Source of the DNA: Clavulina sp. PMI_390
Lineage: Eukaryota > Basidiomycota > Agaricomycetes > Cantharellales > Hydnaceae
Length of the DNA stretch: 61,662 nucleotides
Reading direction: 5' to 3'
NCBI GenBank assembly: GCA_015039315.1
Contig: WIDE01000113.1
Location: 37,958-99,619 of the forward strand
The notes below the pieces were generated by a model that saw only the letters and a list, made by a program, of their open reading frames with translations, was not told the DNA's origin and searched no databases. Both the position numbers and the translations under genes were made by a program. Positions 44,363-56,566 of this stretch are shown piece by piece; the first letter of the stretch is position 1; each line of letters starts with the position of its first letter.

Positions 44363-46409
44363 TCAATGCGCTGGTGCACGGTTGATAATCAATCGTTGTC
44401 TCGCTATCTCGGAGACTATACCCATCAGCGCCGTGGCTGCCATCGCACTTCCTACAAACACAGTGATCCCTACGATCGGCCACATTAAGGTTAGCGGCGT
44501 GATTGGATTAGTCTTATAAGACGGGAAACGCACCGGTGAAGCCATATCCACCCCACCCACCGGGCCCAGCAGTCAGGGTCGTACCAGCTGATTTCTTGGG
44601 ATGCAACGCTGCGGCAATAAGAGGTCCCACGACCGCTGGAATCGCCTTTACTGCAGCAAAGCTCAGCATCACATCCGACGCTGGACGACTTGCTGTTTAG
44701 TTCATAGTATAAGCACCATTAGTGACGGCGAGTGAGAAAGTAATGAATTAACAAACCAGCAATCGCTGTCGCAGCTTGCATCCACGTGGATGTGAACCCG
44801 CCAGCCTAGTACGCCAATTGGTGAAATTTTATACAGCTATTCTGACAATTGACAAATAATGACTCACAATGGAAGCAAATCCGATGGTAAATATGAAGAC
44901 CGTTGTTAGGTTGTGCGCAAAGCCCCACAGTGCGTACGCTAAAATTGAGGTGGCAAGACCAGAAAAGAAGATAACACCCGTGAAGGGGCGTTTCTCGCAC
45001 CACATTCCGAACAAGATCTGACCTGTCGATGACGGTATTTCATTAGTCCATTGAATATAAAGAATTTATGACTGAATTCACGTACCGACCACGCTAGCTA
45101 GGTTGTAAGCGGACAAAGCTATTGTTCCATCTAGCCGTGAGAAACCAAGCGTCGTTGCATAGGATGGGATATACTAGAAGCGTAATTCAGGATCAGACGT
45201 CAACATGCGAACCTATCCCGTCAATAACGCTTACCAGGGAGACGCAAAACATCCCAAGCCCTTGAAGAGTAATCGATACTGCCTATCAGAATGGAAACGC
45301 AGAGTTAATTGGTATCGGTACTAATTCGGATAGTTGGGAATAGCCAATATCCATTCCTTACCATAATGACAAACATGGGTGCTTTCATGAAGCTGATATC
45401 CATCGGAGCAATTGGGCCTATCTGAGACGTAGGGGCGACAGGAAGTCGAGGTTTGATGCCAAGAATGCATAAACCACCAAAGACCAACAAGAAGCCACTC
45501 CAAATGCGCAGTGTCCAGCGGAAGCCGACATGTTCAAGAAGATAATTCATCATGATCGGGAAGATTGCTCCACCGAGCGGCATACCAGCAAAGATAAGGG
45601 AGGTTGCGAGTGAGCGACGCTGCAGTATCAGTTAGTTCATGGGCAAGGAAGCCAGTCAAATGTAGTAAGCACTTCAGAAAACCACTCTGGAATCTGTGCA
45701 AAATCGAAGCACCGAACTAATTATTAGTAAACCTGGTCCTGAAACTTTGTGAAGCCATACGTACCCAAATAATATATGGTGAGTATATCACTCCTCCCGC
45801 GGCGCCATAGATGATGCCTTGAAGCATGATCAATTGCCAAATCTGGAACGAGCTCAATCTCACATAATAGCGATAACGAATCGATGAAATGATCTCACCT
45901 GAGTAGCGAAACTGGAAAGAAAAATGGCAAGCGCGGAAATCCCAAGACAGACCCACATCGCGTGTCGGAGATATCGGGCATATCGTCGAGCAAGTAAAAC
46001 CACGAGTATTCCTTCAGCATACTGTAGAGATAGTGTAATGGTGCCCACAGCATTCACGGCCGCTGATGATTGCGGATACACGTTTTTGAGCGTTTCCCGA
46101 TCTCAATGGAGCAGCAGGAGGGCAGACCTTCAGACGCATTCTTGAACTCATGAGTCAGGTACCAGTCTTGGAAGATACCATAGCTAGTCACTACCATTAG
46201 AATGCCATGAATAGTGGGGAGAAGCCCTGCACGAACCATTGGGGGAAACCCCAAACAATCAGTTCAAGGCCGCTTGCAGCAACAACAAAGAGCCAGGCGT
46301 GAAATCCTCGATCGACAGGGTGGAGAGCAACCGCAACCTGTTCATTAGTGGTTTCTGAGGCATCGTGCCTGATTTCTCTGAGCTCGATGCTGCTTTCGTT
46401 GGTACTCAT
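44363..46409 (-). CDS. MFS transporter, monocarboxylate-porter-like (paralogue B)
   Basis: Tandem paralogue of the neighbouring MFS gene. It starts MSTNESSIELREI (chosen because it aligns with paralogue A; the frame is open further upstream). It shares helix 1 (FHAWLFVVAASGLELIVWGF), the short first intron, YGIFQDWYLTHEFKNASEG, then AVNAVGTITLSLQYAEGILV, MPLGGAIFPIMMNYLLEHVG, RWTLRIWSGFLLVFGG, CEKRPFTGVIFFSGL and a last exon ending IINRAPAH. All main blocks are intact, so both copies look functional. Substrate unknown; tandem duplication suggests dosage or substrate divergence. Confidence 0.85.
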
Positions 46410-48292
46410 TGTGCCCAAAGTGGGGTAGATGACTTGTACGCGTGGGAATTGAGATGCGGCAGCCAGGAAAGGGCTGGGTTCGGCAAGCTTTGTCGCATAT
46501 GTCGTCACATACGCGGCCTCGTTCCCGATAGGAACCGCCACGAAGGAAGAGTAACAGGGCAGCGCTGGAGGCTTCAGCCTCACAAGCAGCGACGACTTGA
46601 TTGAGGTGCTTCCAAATAATTCCATTATTGAGGACGGCAGATGCAACATGGTCCAAGTCGGGAGGTGGTGAGTATCCCCATCCATTTTCCACAAGACGTC
46701 TTAGAGTGGTATAAGCGAAATTGTCGGTGAAAACTCCTAGCTGGTCCACTCGCAGCCGAGGGTCCATAGTTAGTACGACGGGCATCTCAAACACTCGAGG
46801 TCGTTCAGTCCTGCTCGGTGTGAAGTTGTGACGACAAAGATTCGGCTATCGAGCCTGACACATTTAGTACCTTTGTTGCTCGCTTGGATTGATGATGACG
46901 AGCTCTAGGAGCATATTTCGCCCTCATTTTAGGTCGGGATTTTCGGAATGCCGCATTTTCTGCAGCCACACGTTCTGACGTGGCTAACTTCCGAAACGCC
47001 TCTAAATGCTCATCACTCCGTCAAGCCGCTCAATCTCGATTGTTAGCAATTCCAAGTAGTATGTTTTGCTCTTGTGACTCTGCTGCGCACTATTCAGACA
47101 TTGCAATGCAATCTGCGAGACCGCCGCCGCAGACCACAGGGTCTACATTTCACCCGTCGTGCGCAGTTTGGACCTTTATCGCACATTCAGGCTGCATCAT
47201 CTTTTCCAGATGTAATGTAATCTCAGATCGCTGATTCACTTGGCAGTTCTGGAGGGTCGTCTATGAAAATCTTCTGTGCGCGACAAGATTCCTCGCTCAG
47301 TTTGGGCGTCTGTGAAGAGTTTCTTTGTTCTAGATCTCGAAAGAACAGATCATCTGATATACGTTCCCTGCATGACTTATTCCCCCTACGTATTCACTAC
47401 CGTGCAATGGAACAGGCCGATGCCGCTTTGCTCTTCCTTTGTGCATAGTTAGCGTGTCCGTCAATGTCAATTGTCACTCAAGTTATTAGCGTGCAGACTC
47501 CGCTTGAGCTTCTCTACTGTCTCCGTCAGCACCGCCTTCCCGCTGGCTTCTGTTCTTCTTTTCTGCATGTTTCCTTGCGACGTGGGTGCATGCGCTCTTC
47601 CTTCTCTCGGTGCCGTTGTACATTCTGTACTCATGTTTCCGACAACGAATGAACGAATGAAGAACTGCAGATGGTGCAACCTACAATTAAAACGTTGCAC
47701 GGCGTGAGATCTTCAATGCCGAGCTGTCCAGAGACGGGTCCGGGGATGTGGGTGACGGGCATGGAAGAGGCGCCAGGCTGGAGCCGGCTGTCAATACCCC
47801 AGCTGAAGCGAAAAGAGGCGGTTGCGTTCCGCGCATGGTGTGTAAGAGTTGAGTGAGCTGTTCCTCTAGCTTGGACCTCTGAAAGTATGTCGTGTGACTC
47901 TTTTCGTGATTTGTTTTTGAAATCATCGTGAAGATCTTGCACTCTATCTGGAGATCTCACTCACTGTTGAAGTGGCACGGCACAGTGCCAAGGCTGCTTG
48001 TTGCCTGGGTGTGGCTGGCGACTGAGAGAATCGGCGAGAGTGAGAGATAATATTATATTAATAATTAGACTCTCTCGGCCCAGGGGTGGTGATCGGGACC
48101 GGATGTTGCCTCGCGCGGGCTAATAGCCAGCGCAAAGAACTGACTCCGCACTGGCATGTTCTTGTATAGATCGGACGAGCCGTGTCTCGGACTGACTGAC
48201 TTGTGTGTGCGATGGCCGATCGAAAGGCAACGCACAAAGTTGGTTTTTCATCGCGAAGGGAGAAAGCCACACGTATTGCACAGCCTGCATCT
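46410..48292. other. Intergenic, 5' side
   Basis: No confirmed gene. A 149-codon minus-strand ORF (46345-46794) overlaps the MFS B start in another frame and is treated as a finding. The rest (46800-48292) shows only short ORFs. Confidence 0.4.
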
Positions 48293-48384
48293 GAATGAGA
48301 TTCACGTGCCATGGTTGACGATCGATTAGAGAGAAGAAGCTTGCTATTGGTCGTGGCAGCCAGCGCCCCCGTTTCTTTGGGTTT
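48293..48384 (+). repeat. 92-bp direct repeat left of gap 2
   Basis: Begins GAATGAGATTCACGTGCCAT. It is identical to 48594-48685 except one T/C difference, with a 301-bp period across the gap. Confidence 0.9.
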
Positions 48385-48593
48385 NNNNNNNNNNNNNNNN
48401 NNNNNNNNNNNNNNNNNNNNNNNNNNNNNNNNNNNNNNNNNNNNNNNNNNNNNNNNNNNNNNNNNNNNNNNNNNNNNNNNNNNNNNNNNNNNNNNNNNNN
48501 NNNNNNNNNNNNNNNNNNNNNNNNNNNNNNNNNNNNNNNNNNNNNNNNNNNNNNNNNNNNNNNNNNNNNNNNNNNNNNNNNNNNNNNNNNNNN
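48385..48593. other. Assembly gap 2 (209 N)
   Basis: Unknown sequence between two almost identical 92-bp repeats, so it is probably an unresolved tandem repeat. Confidence 0.95.
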
Positions 48594-48685
48594 GAATGAG
48601 ATTCACGTGCCATGGTTGACGATCGATTAGAGAGAAGAAGCTTGCTACTGGTCGTGGCAGCCAGCGCCCCCGTTTCTTTGGGTTT
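48594..48685 (+). repeat. 92-bp direct repeat right of gap 2
   Basis: Second copy of 48293-48384, one mismatch. The sequence beyond it (GAGTGGCTGGCTGGCTG...) is unique here. Confidence 0.9.
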
Positions 48686-49688
48686 GAGTGGCTGGCTGGC
48701 TGCTGACGTGGTGGTGCCAATTGAGACTTCTCGAGGGCTTGCGTGCCTGCGCTGCAAGCCAGCTGTCGGTATAGGCCCCGAGGGTGGGGATTGTCAAATG
48801 AGAAAGTTGATGCATGCACATAGAATACTATATACAGCTGGCGGTTAAACGGCTGGTCCGTGTGTGAGCGATCGGCCGCCACCTCCTCTTTTCCCCAAGG
48901 TTTTTTTTTTTGTTGGCAGGATTGTATCAGTGTATGCTCGGTTCCCCTCCAACCAGCGTATGCAGATCGGTCTCATAGATACGATGGGGGGTGACGGACG
49001 CTCTTCCGTGTATGACAGTGGCAACAGACAAGCACGAAAGAAAGGGTTGTGTTTGTGCCCGTATACAGCAGAGGGTGCTTTGCTGTATATCACCTCCTGC
49101 CTGTTACGAGGAGTATTTTCAATAGGATGGGGGGTCTCGTTATCTATGTTTAATCTTGTTCCCTCGGGCGAGGGCCGGACATGCATTTTCTGTTTTGTTT
49201 TTGGAACACGCCGTTGATCTGGTGCCTGGCGGATCCTGCATACTGAATCTGGCCTGCTTCACTTCTGAATGCCAGCTGTCGTGGAGCCGAACGACAAGTG
49301 AAGGAGGGGGAGGGAACGAGATCTTTTCTGGGTCCATCCTCCATTGATAACTTTTTTTTTCAGAGATGTAATTCAACTCGAGTGAATGGCGTCGCGCGAT
49401 GACGGGCTTGGTGGAGATTCAGGGACAGTTGCCACTGTTTGGTCGTGTGTGCACGCCTTCGGGTTTGGCTCCAACGACACGACTTGCATATCCAGCAGAA
49501 ACCTCTTTTCGTGTGCTCATTCCGCTAGACTCCTCGCTATCTTGTTCTGCATGGTCTCTGCTCTCTGATACTGCACCACATCTGCACGTTTCTACCTTTT
49601 ATCTGCGTCTTTATCGCACTGGGAACGGGCAGTGACGACGAGCCCGCCCTCGTCGCTTTTTTCCATCTCTCCTCTAAGAGATTGAACG
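48686..49688. promoter_or_regulatory. Upstream region of the OPT gene
   Basis: No gene supported. It contains T-runs (48900-48911, 49350-49359) and a pyrimidine-rich stretch (49655-49680) just before the OPT start. Confidence 0.4.
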
Positions 49689-52600
49689 ATGGAACAGCGC
49701 CCTGGCACGTCCTCGGGCCGGCCCATCACATCGTCTGGCCGGCCAGCTACATCATCTGGTGCTTTCCGTGGAAACCGCGATAACCAACAGCAGCCCCACT
49801 CTCAGCAGCAGCAGTCCCAGCAGCACCAGCAACAACATCAACAACAATATGCCCAAGACACGTTCTCCAGCTTCAATGGACAATCATACGGTGCCTACGA
49901 CTATGGGGCCCCTTCAACGGGCTATGGCTCGAGTGAGTTCAATCACGGCGTCCATTATGGAGACGACGCTATCTATGAGGAGGACGAGGAGGAATACGAA
50001 GAGTCAGATGACGGCGACGTCTTTGCCTACCTCCCTCCCACCACGGCAGACCTCGAGGCCGGAGATGGCGACCAATCTGTTGCACCTTCGGCTCCCCAGA
50101 CCGCTGAGAGCGCTGGTCCATTCCAATTTGGCGCTGCAGGGCACGCCAATGCACCGACATACAATTATCCTCCAGGCTACCCTGCTCTAGGGACAGCCTC
50201 AACTGACTATAGTGTTGATGCCCCTCCCGCTGCTCCTCCGCTGCATCGGACGCCATCCCATCCTCCATCCGCTGTTCTTCCCGCGCTGACTACGACGACA
50301 TCCCAGCCCCCCTTCCATCCGGTCTCCTTGTCCCCCACTTCGCCAGCTCCCCCCTATGCTTCCACATACCCATCTCCTCCACAACAGTCCTATGTGCCTG
50401 GTGACTCTTATCGCATGCGGGAGCTCAGCTCCCCCACTAACCCGACAACATCCGTGTCACCGTCACACCCCCAAACGACAACAACGACCCCTGCCGTCTC
50501 CCTTCCTCGCACATCGCCCAACCCTCCCTCAACGGGCACCACTGGCGGGCGCGTAAGCATTACTACCCGCTCCGGTACTGACTCGCGCTCGCGGGAAGTC
50601 CATGTCACCCTCCCCGCAGGGCGGGTATCACCGCCCTCGTCTGACGCGAGCGGTGTCATCCCATCGCCCTCGGCAGACCTTGCCGATATCCCCCTGGACT
50701 CACTCAATCACCACCACCATGGCGGTCGTGCACGAGTCGATGGGACAGGTGCCCCGATAGGCGGCGTCGAGGAGCTGTATTATGACGGCACATCCTCCCG
50801 CAGGCTTGACACGGGTGTTACAGGTATCAGTGTGGGCACCGATGCGGCGTCTGCACCTGGTGGTGGGGGAGCAACAGGTCCACGGAAGCGGCGGAGACAG
50901 AAAACTGCCAGCTCGCTGGGGGCAGGCAGCGTCGACGATACATACGATGACTACATCTATGGCGATGAGGACGATGGGTACCCTGGTGGAGATGACGACG
51001 ACGACTGGGCAGCCGGCCGGGCAAAGGGCGCAAAAGCTGCTGCCGCTGCCGGTGATGACGAGGACGAGATAGACATTGGGTCCCCCAACCATGGTCATGG
51101 CCCCTATAACCATCGCCACCATCGCCGCGTCTCAACGGCCGCGACACGCACGACAGACGACACGACGGCACACCACCATAGGCTCGCGACGGCCAACTCT
51201 AACGGGGGGCTCTCCTCAGGCGGGATGGTGAACGGGTCGTACGTCGCCGGCCTACCCATTGCTTATGGCATGGACGGCAGCGAGATGATTGACGGCGAGG
51301 AAGACATGCTCGACGAGGACTCCCCCTACCCAGAAGTCCGCGCCTCCGTGTCGAATATCGACGACCCAAGCATGCCCGTGCTCACCTTCCGCTCGTGGTT
51401 CCTCGGCATCTTCCTCTCGCTCGCAGGTGTGGGCGGGAACGTCTACTTCAATTATCGTTACCCCGCTCCTGCAATCTACCCCATGGTGCTTCTGCTTGTT
51501 GCACACCCGCTTGGCAAGTTTATGGCGTATTCGCTCCCAATTGAGAGTTGGTGGCTGCGGATACCTGGGTGGCTCGTCAAGACGTGGTGGAAGCTCAGTG
51601 GGTGGGTTACGGCACGGTATTGGCGTAGAGTGTGGACGGTGAGGCAGGAGATGCGAGCAGGAGCAACTGCGGAAGGAAATGGTAGTGGCGGGGGCGGGAA
51701 AGTTGCAGGCAGCGCGGCGAGCGTGAGTGCGGCCGGAGAGTCGTACCCTCCTGGTACTGGTGCGTGGGCTGCCGCAAAGGCGAGTCTCAGGAAAGAGGAA
51801 GAGGCCCTCGGCCCAGTTGAGTGGGAAATCAACTTGAACCCTGGTCCATTCAACATCAAGGTATGTATCTATTTTTCTGCTCCCCTTTGATTTCAGGTTT
51901 CCTGATTTGGCTTTCCGTTTTCTTTTTATATCCTACAGGAACACGTTATCATTTACATGATGACGAATGCAAGTGTCGCTCCCGCCTACGCACTCAATCC
52001 AACCGTCGTCGCAGAAAAATACTACGGCATTCAGCTAGGGCTTGGGTACGTTTCTGTCCTTTCGTGGGATGTCCTGGCGCCATTCTGATCATGCCCTACT
52101 CCCTGATTTGATTTCAACACCGTGCCGAATACGTAAACGCAGCTTCAATTTCCTGATTGTCATTGGGACTCAGTGTATTGGTCTTGGCATCGCGGGCATG
52201 TGTCGCCGCTTCCTCGTCTGGCCCGCCTCTCTGATCTGGCCGCAAAACCTCGTCGCATGTACTCTTTTGAATACATTGCACGCTGAGGATGATGAGCCCA
52301 GCAGTCGAGGAGGTATCACAAGGCACCAGATGTTCATGTGGGGTGTCGTTGGCGCTTTCGTATGGTCCTGGTTTCCTTGTGAGTAATAGCGCCCTTTCTT
52401 TCCTCTTCCTGAGCAACCTGATTGATTTACTTTTGAATGGTATCATACCAGCCTATATCTTCCAAGCGCTCTCTGTCTTCTCGTGGGTATGCTGGTGGAA
52501 ACCAAGTACGTTACATCCCTCGCCTTCCTGCTACCTCTCGTGTTTGCTGACTAGATACCATGTTTCACAGACAATGTGGTCATTAATCAGCTATTTGGGG

Positions 52601-54442
52601 TATATTCCGGCCTGGGTATGGGAGTACTCTCATTCGACTGGAATCAGATTGCTTTCATTGGAAGCCCGATGATGGTTCCTTGGTGGGCAGTCGTCCAAAT
52701 CTTCATCGGCTTCGTGACTATCTACTGGCTTGTTCTGCCATTACTGTACTATAATGACGTGAGTATCAGTCCTCTCTTCCTTGCTTCACGATGTGTTTCT
52801 TTCGCAGCTTTAGACCGTTGCTAAACCTACTGGCATGTCTCTTAGGTCTGGCACTTTGCAAGCTTCCCTATGATGGCGAACTCGCCCTTTGACCGATTCG
52901 GCGCAGAGTACAATATCTCTCGTGTCATCAATACGGCCGATCATACGTTCAACCAAACCGCGTATGATGGGTATTCGCCATTATACCTCCCCGCGAACTA
53001 CGCCATGACCTATCTCCTCGCTTTTACACTGACAACGTGTATCATCACCCACACGTTGTTGTATCATGGCAAGGATCTCATGAACGGGCTGAAGAGAATG
53101 AAGATGGAAGAGGATGATATCCACGCCAAACTGATGAGGTACTACCCAGAAGTTCCCGATTGGTGGTACGGGTCTATATTCTTCGGTTCATTGATTCTTG
53201 GGTTGATTACGCTCGCGGTAAGCATCATCTCTACCCTTTTCTTAGCGGGGATAATCTGTTGATCTGGAATACTTCACTTCGTTAGGCATTCAATACCGGA
53301 GTTCCGTTGTGGGGCCTTATCGTCGCTATCCTCGTCCCGGTCATTTATATCGTGCCAGTCGGATTCGTTTATGCCTTCACAGCACAATCGGTAGGGATTT
53401 CAGTCACCTCAACTACATCGCCCTTGCTTACGATATAGAAACTGGTTCCTGGTTCCCTTAGGTATCAACCAACCTCATCTCGGAGAGCTTGGCGGGCCTG
53501 CTGTTCCCTGGGCGGCCGCTCACAAACATGATATTCAAGGCGTACGCGACGCAGACCCAAATTGTTGGCCAGTACATCGTCCAGGACTTGAAATTAGGCC
53601 ACTACATCAAAATTCCCCCTAGGGCGACTTTCATGGGTATGTGCCGAATTCCATACTCTGTGAGATTTCTTGCTGATCAATGAGCGTTTTTCCTTCTGTT
53701 TTGGCTGCTGACGTTATGTAGCCCAAGGCGTCGCTGTCTTTATTACCGCCGTTGCCCAAGTTGGGATCCAACACGCTCTTTTCCTTGGGGTCAAGGACAT
53801 TTGCGCACCGAATCAATCAGCCCACCTCACTTGTCCGCACACGCAAGTGTTCTACAGCGCCTCTGTCATCTGGGGACTTATTGGACCTACGCGCCAGTTC
53901 GGAGCTCACGCCCTGTACAAGCCTGAGCTCTATGCGCTCGCTTTTGGTGCTGTGCTCCCTATTCCGCTCTGGCTGTGGCAGAAGAGGTATCCAAGATCAA
54001 TACTCAGTGATGTCAGCACGCCCGTCATCCTCACTGGGCCGAGTGCAATCCCTCCAGCGTTGGGTATCAACTACTCCAGCTGGTTCGCCGTCGCTGTCAT
54101 TTTCCGTACGTATCTGCGTCATTATGTACGCGATCCTCTCACTCACTCCGGCATTGCCTACAGAATACTTTGTCCGGAGAAAGAATTTCCGCTGGTGGTC
54201 CAAGTTCAACTACATCCTCAGTTCTGCTATGGATTCTGGGACATCAATAGGTGCAATTGTCATTTTCTTAACATTGCAACTACCAAAAGGAGGAAATCTG
54301 GCTATCAACTGGTGGGGGAATAATGTTTTCCTCAACAGTACGTCGTTTCTGCCTTGTGTAACGAGCTGGGCCTAGGACTAATATCCATTTTCTTTCAGCT
54401 CTGGATGGGCAGAACGTTGCTTACAAGCCTGGGCCGTTCTGA
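49689..54442 (+). CDS. Oligopeptide transporter (OPT family) with long disordered N-terminal extension
   Basis: Proton-coupled importer of small peptides or glutathione-like compounds. The first exon (49689-51860, 724 codons) encodes an unusual ~550-residue N-terminal region: Gln-rich (QQQQSQQHQQQHQQQ), acidic (YEEDEEEYEESDDGD), Pro/Thr-rich, and DDDDDW/DDEDEID clusters. The canonical OPT start DDPSMPVLTFRSWFLGI follows, then NPGPFNIKEH, many helices, and the conserved GHYIKIPPR motif. About ten further exons give roughly 1,350 aa against 700-900 for ordinary OPTs. The tail ends GQNVAYKPGPF. The start was taken as MEQRPGTSSGRP because the frame is open and no stop separates it from the core. 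Confidence 0.92.
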
Positions 54443-55278
54443 TGACAGTATATAGACTAAGGCTCTATTTATCTTCGTTTCTTATATCCTTCGCTTTCGT
54501 CGCCTCGACTCTTGATCTCGCTCTCGCTTGTCCTTTAGTCTCTCTCACACTCTCTGTTTCCTTCCATTCTGTCCGCTTTTCTTGCTTTGCATCCTCTTCC
54601 CCTCTTCATTCTCTCCCTCATTCTCATTTTCGGGGATATTTGGGGCTCCAATTGTGTTCGGACGGTAAAAACTCAAAATACAGATTCATATACTCGACCT
54701 CAACATTCCTCTCCCTTACATCCTCCTGACAAATCCTCGCTTTCCCTCGCACACAGTTTGAGCTAGCTAGCTCTTCCTCCCTACCATCTGTATTCTTCTT
54801 GTTATTTTGTTTGGATTACCGTCTCCCAATACTAGTTTTTCAGATGCAATCTCCCGCGAAGGTCATCCCGGCATTCTCTTTTTGACAGTGATATGAGGTG
54901 CTTGCCCTGCATTTGCTTCGCGTCGGTAGCATCTGCATCCTTGAGCTAATCAACAAATTAGATATGTTTGAACACTGGCTGTAGGGGGTCATCGATTTGT
55001 TATATACAGATTGAGCATCTTTGCAAGTTCTCATAAACTTGTGGGCTCGATTGAGTCGGGACTAGCAAACCCATGCATAACTCCAATTAAAATCAGCCAA
55101 CAAGGGTTTAGAAATGCCCAACGGACTCAAGAAGCTTCCCCAGACGAAAAACCCTTCACCACACCTTGCGTGACCTATAATGAATAGAATCGTTTCGTGA
55201 GGAAGACAGGTCTCCAGTCAGAACATAGTGCCATTCATTATGCATAGATAGCGTCGTTTGAGGACAAGTGAGGGGACC
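54443..55278. other. Intergenic between convergent genes
   Basis: Pyrimidine-rich 3' region, no gene. Confidence 0.5.
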
Positions 55279-56566
55279 TCACCTAACTCGCCCAATGACC
55301 CCTCCTGCGACGCTGATCGGGCCCAGCCCGTACACAATCCATCTCGTTGCAGTCCACGAGTTGCGATTGGTAAAGCCAGAGAAGACACCAGCGAGAAGGA
55401 CTACAGCCGCTAGTAGCACAATGAGGAGATACCCTGAGCGTCTGTTGCATTAATAGCAATCAGTAATAGAAGGGAAGAGGGGTGGTACATCATGATATTG
55501 TAACGAACCTGTGGTATCGATTGTATTTCTTCGCAACGTAGCCGCCACCAAGAAGGAAACCCATCACGCCTTGCGCCAGCTAGAAAATTCAGTTGCGACA
55601 TGAGTATGCTCAGCAGCCAACGATGTGGAAACAAAACTCACGATCCAGAAAACCGCAGCGACTCCCAAGAGCTAATGTGCATATGTGACCAGCATGGAGG
55701 AACAAAATGAGCCGCTCTGGTGACAGTAGAACTGGCAGTCTTGTTGAATACTCACCCCATGCCATGAAGTCATGTGTTCCTTTCCACGGTCGTCCTTGTG
55801 TTGCCACTCAAAACCCGCGCCAATCAGCAGGAGTGGGGCGGCGATGAAGCCTGCGAAGAGACCGTGCGTGTCCAGAGCAACCTTGACTGCGTCGGGCTTG
55901 GAAACGGGCTGCAGGGGCGAGATACCTAAGTTGTGTAATAAGGATAGCATGGGCGAGAGACGAGTAGGGAGGGGATTGGCGGACATGGGTAGCATTAGGC
56001 GAGGTAAGAAATCGAAATAGAGGATGAAAGTGGGATGATAGCACGTACCGAACGCGGCGGCGCTGAAGGCCAGCGCCATCAACGGCGGGTGGTAGGCGAA
56101 CCAGCCAAGCCCAGCTGGGTTCGAAATAAGGATGATAAATATGCTATAAGGAACGATGAGCTGTGGATTTCCGTAAGCGTCACACTTAGAGTAGTCGACC
56201 AAGATGTTACAACTTACGACGATGCCAAACTATATGCATTGTAACCAAGTGGAACGACCAAAGTGAAAGTGAAAAGATATTCACAGACAAGGACGTGAAG
56301 CGTTTCGCATTAGTTTGATCGAGAGGGCAAGTAGATATTCAGAAGGTTGCGTCGTCAGTCGTTGAAGCATGAACAGCATCAGTTTGAGGTGGACTTACGA
56401 AGAGGTAGAACATCGCAATATTGTCTCCAGGAATAAAATCACCACCCTTACTAGCATCGTTTGTGCCTGAAGACGCAGGAGTTGGTTTGGTCTCGGTGGG
56501 CATTGGAGAGAGGTCGCCTAGAGGTAGAGGCTCGGGTTGGGAAGAAGTTGACTCTGGCCCAGACAT
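55279..56566 (-). CDS. Cytochrome b561-like membrane protein
   Basis: Transmembrane di-haem protein of about 245 aa that moves electrons across a membrane, usually from ascorbate or another donor to a ferric or radical acceptor. It starts MSGPESTSSQPEP (a disordered N-terminus), with exon 1 at 56399-56566. Haem-ligand candidates are the His in WFAYHPPLMALAF, ALDTHGLFAGF, MTSWHG and YNRYHRRSGY, in the order seen in b561 domains. Four to five helices (IFIILISNPAGLGWFAY, GFIAAPLLLIGAG, LLIVLLAAVVLLAGVF, IVYGLGPISVAGGVIG). A 12-nt microexon (56218-56229, FGIV) is needed to join exon 1 to the next. Stop TGA at 55279-55281. Confidence 0.75.
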
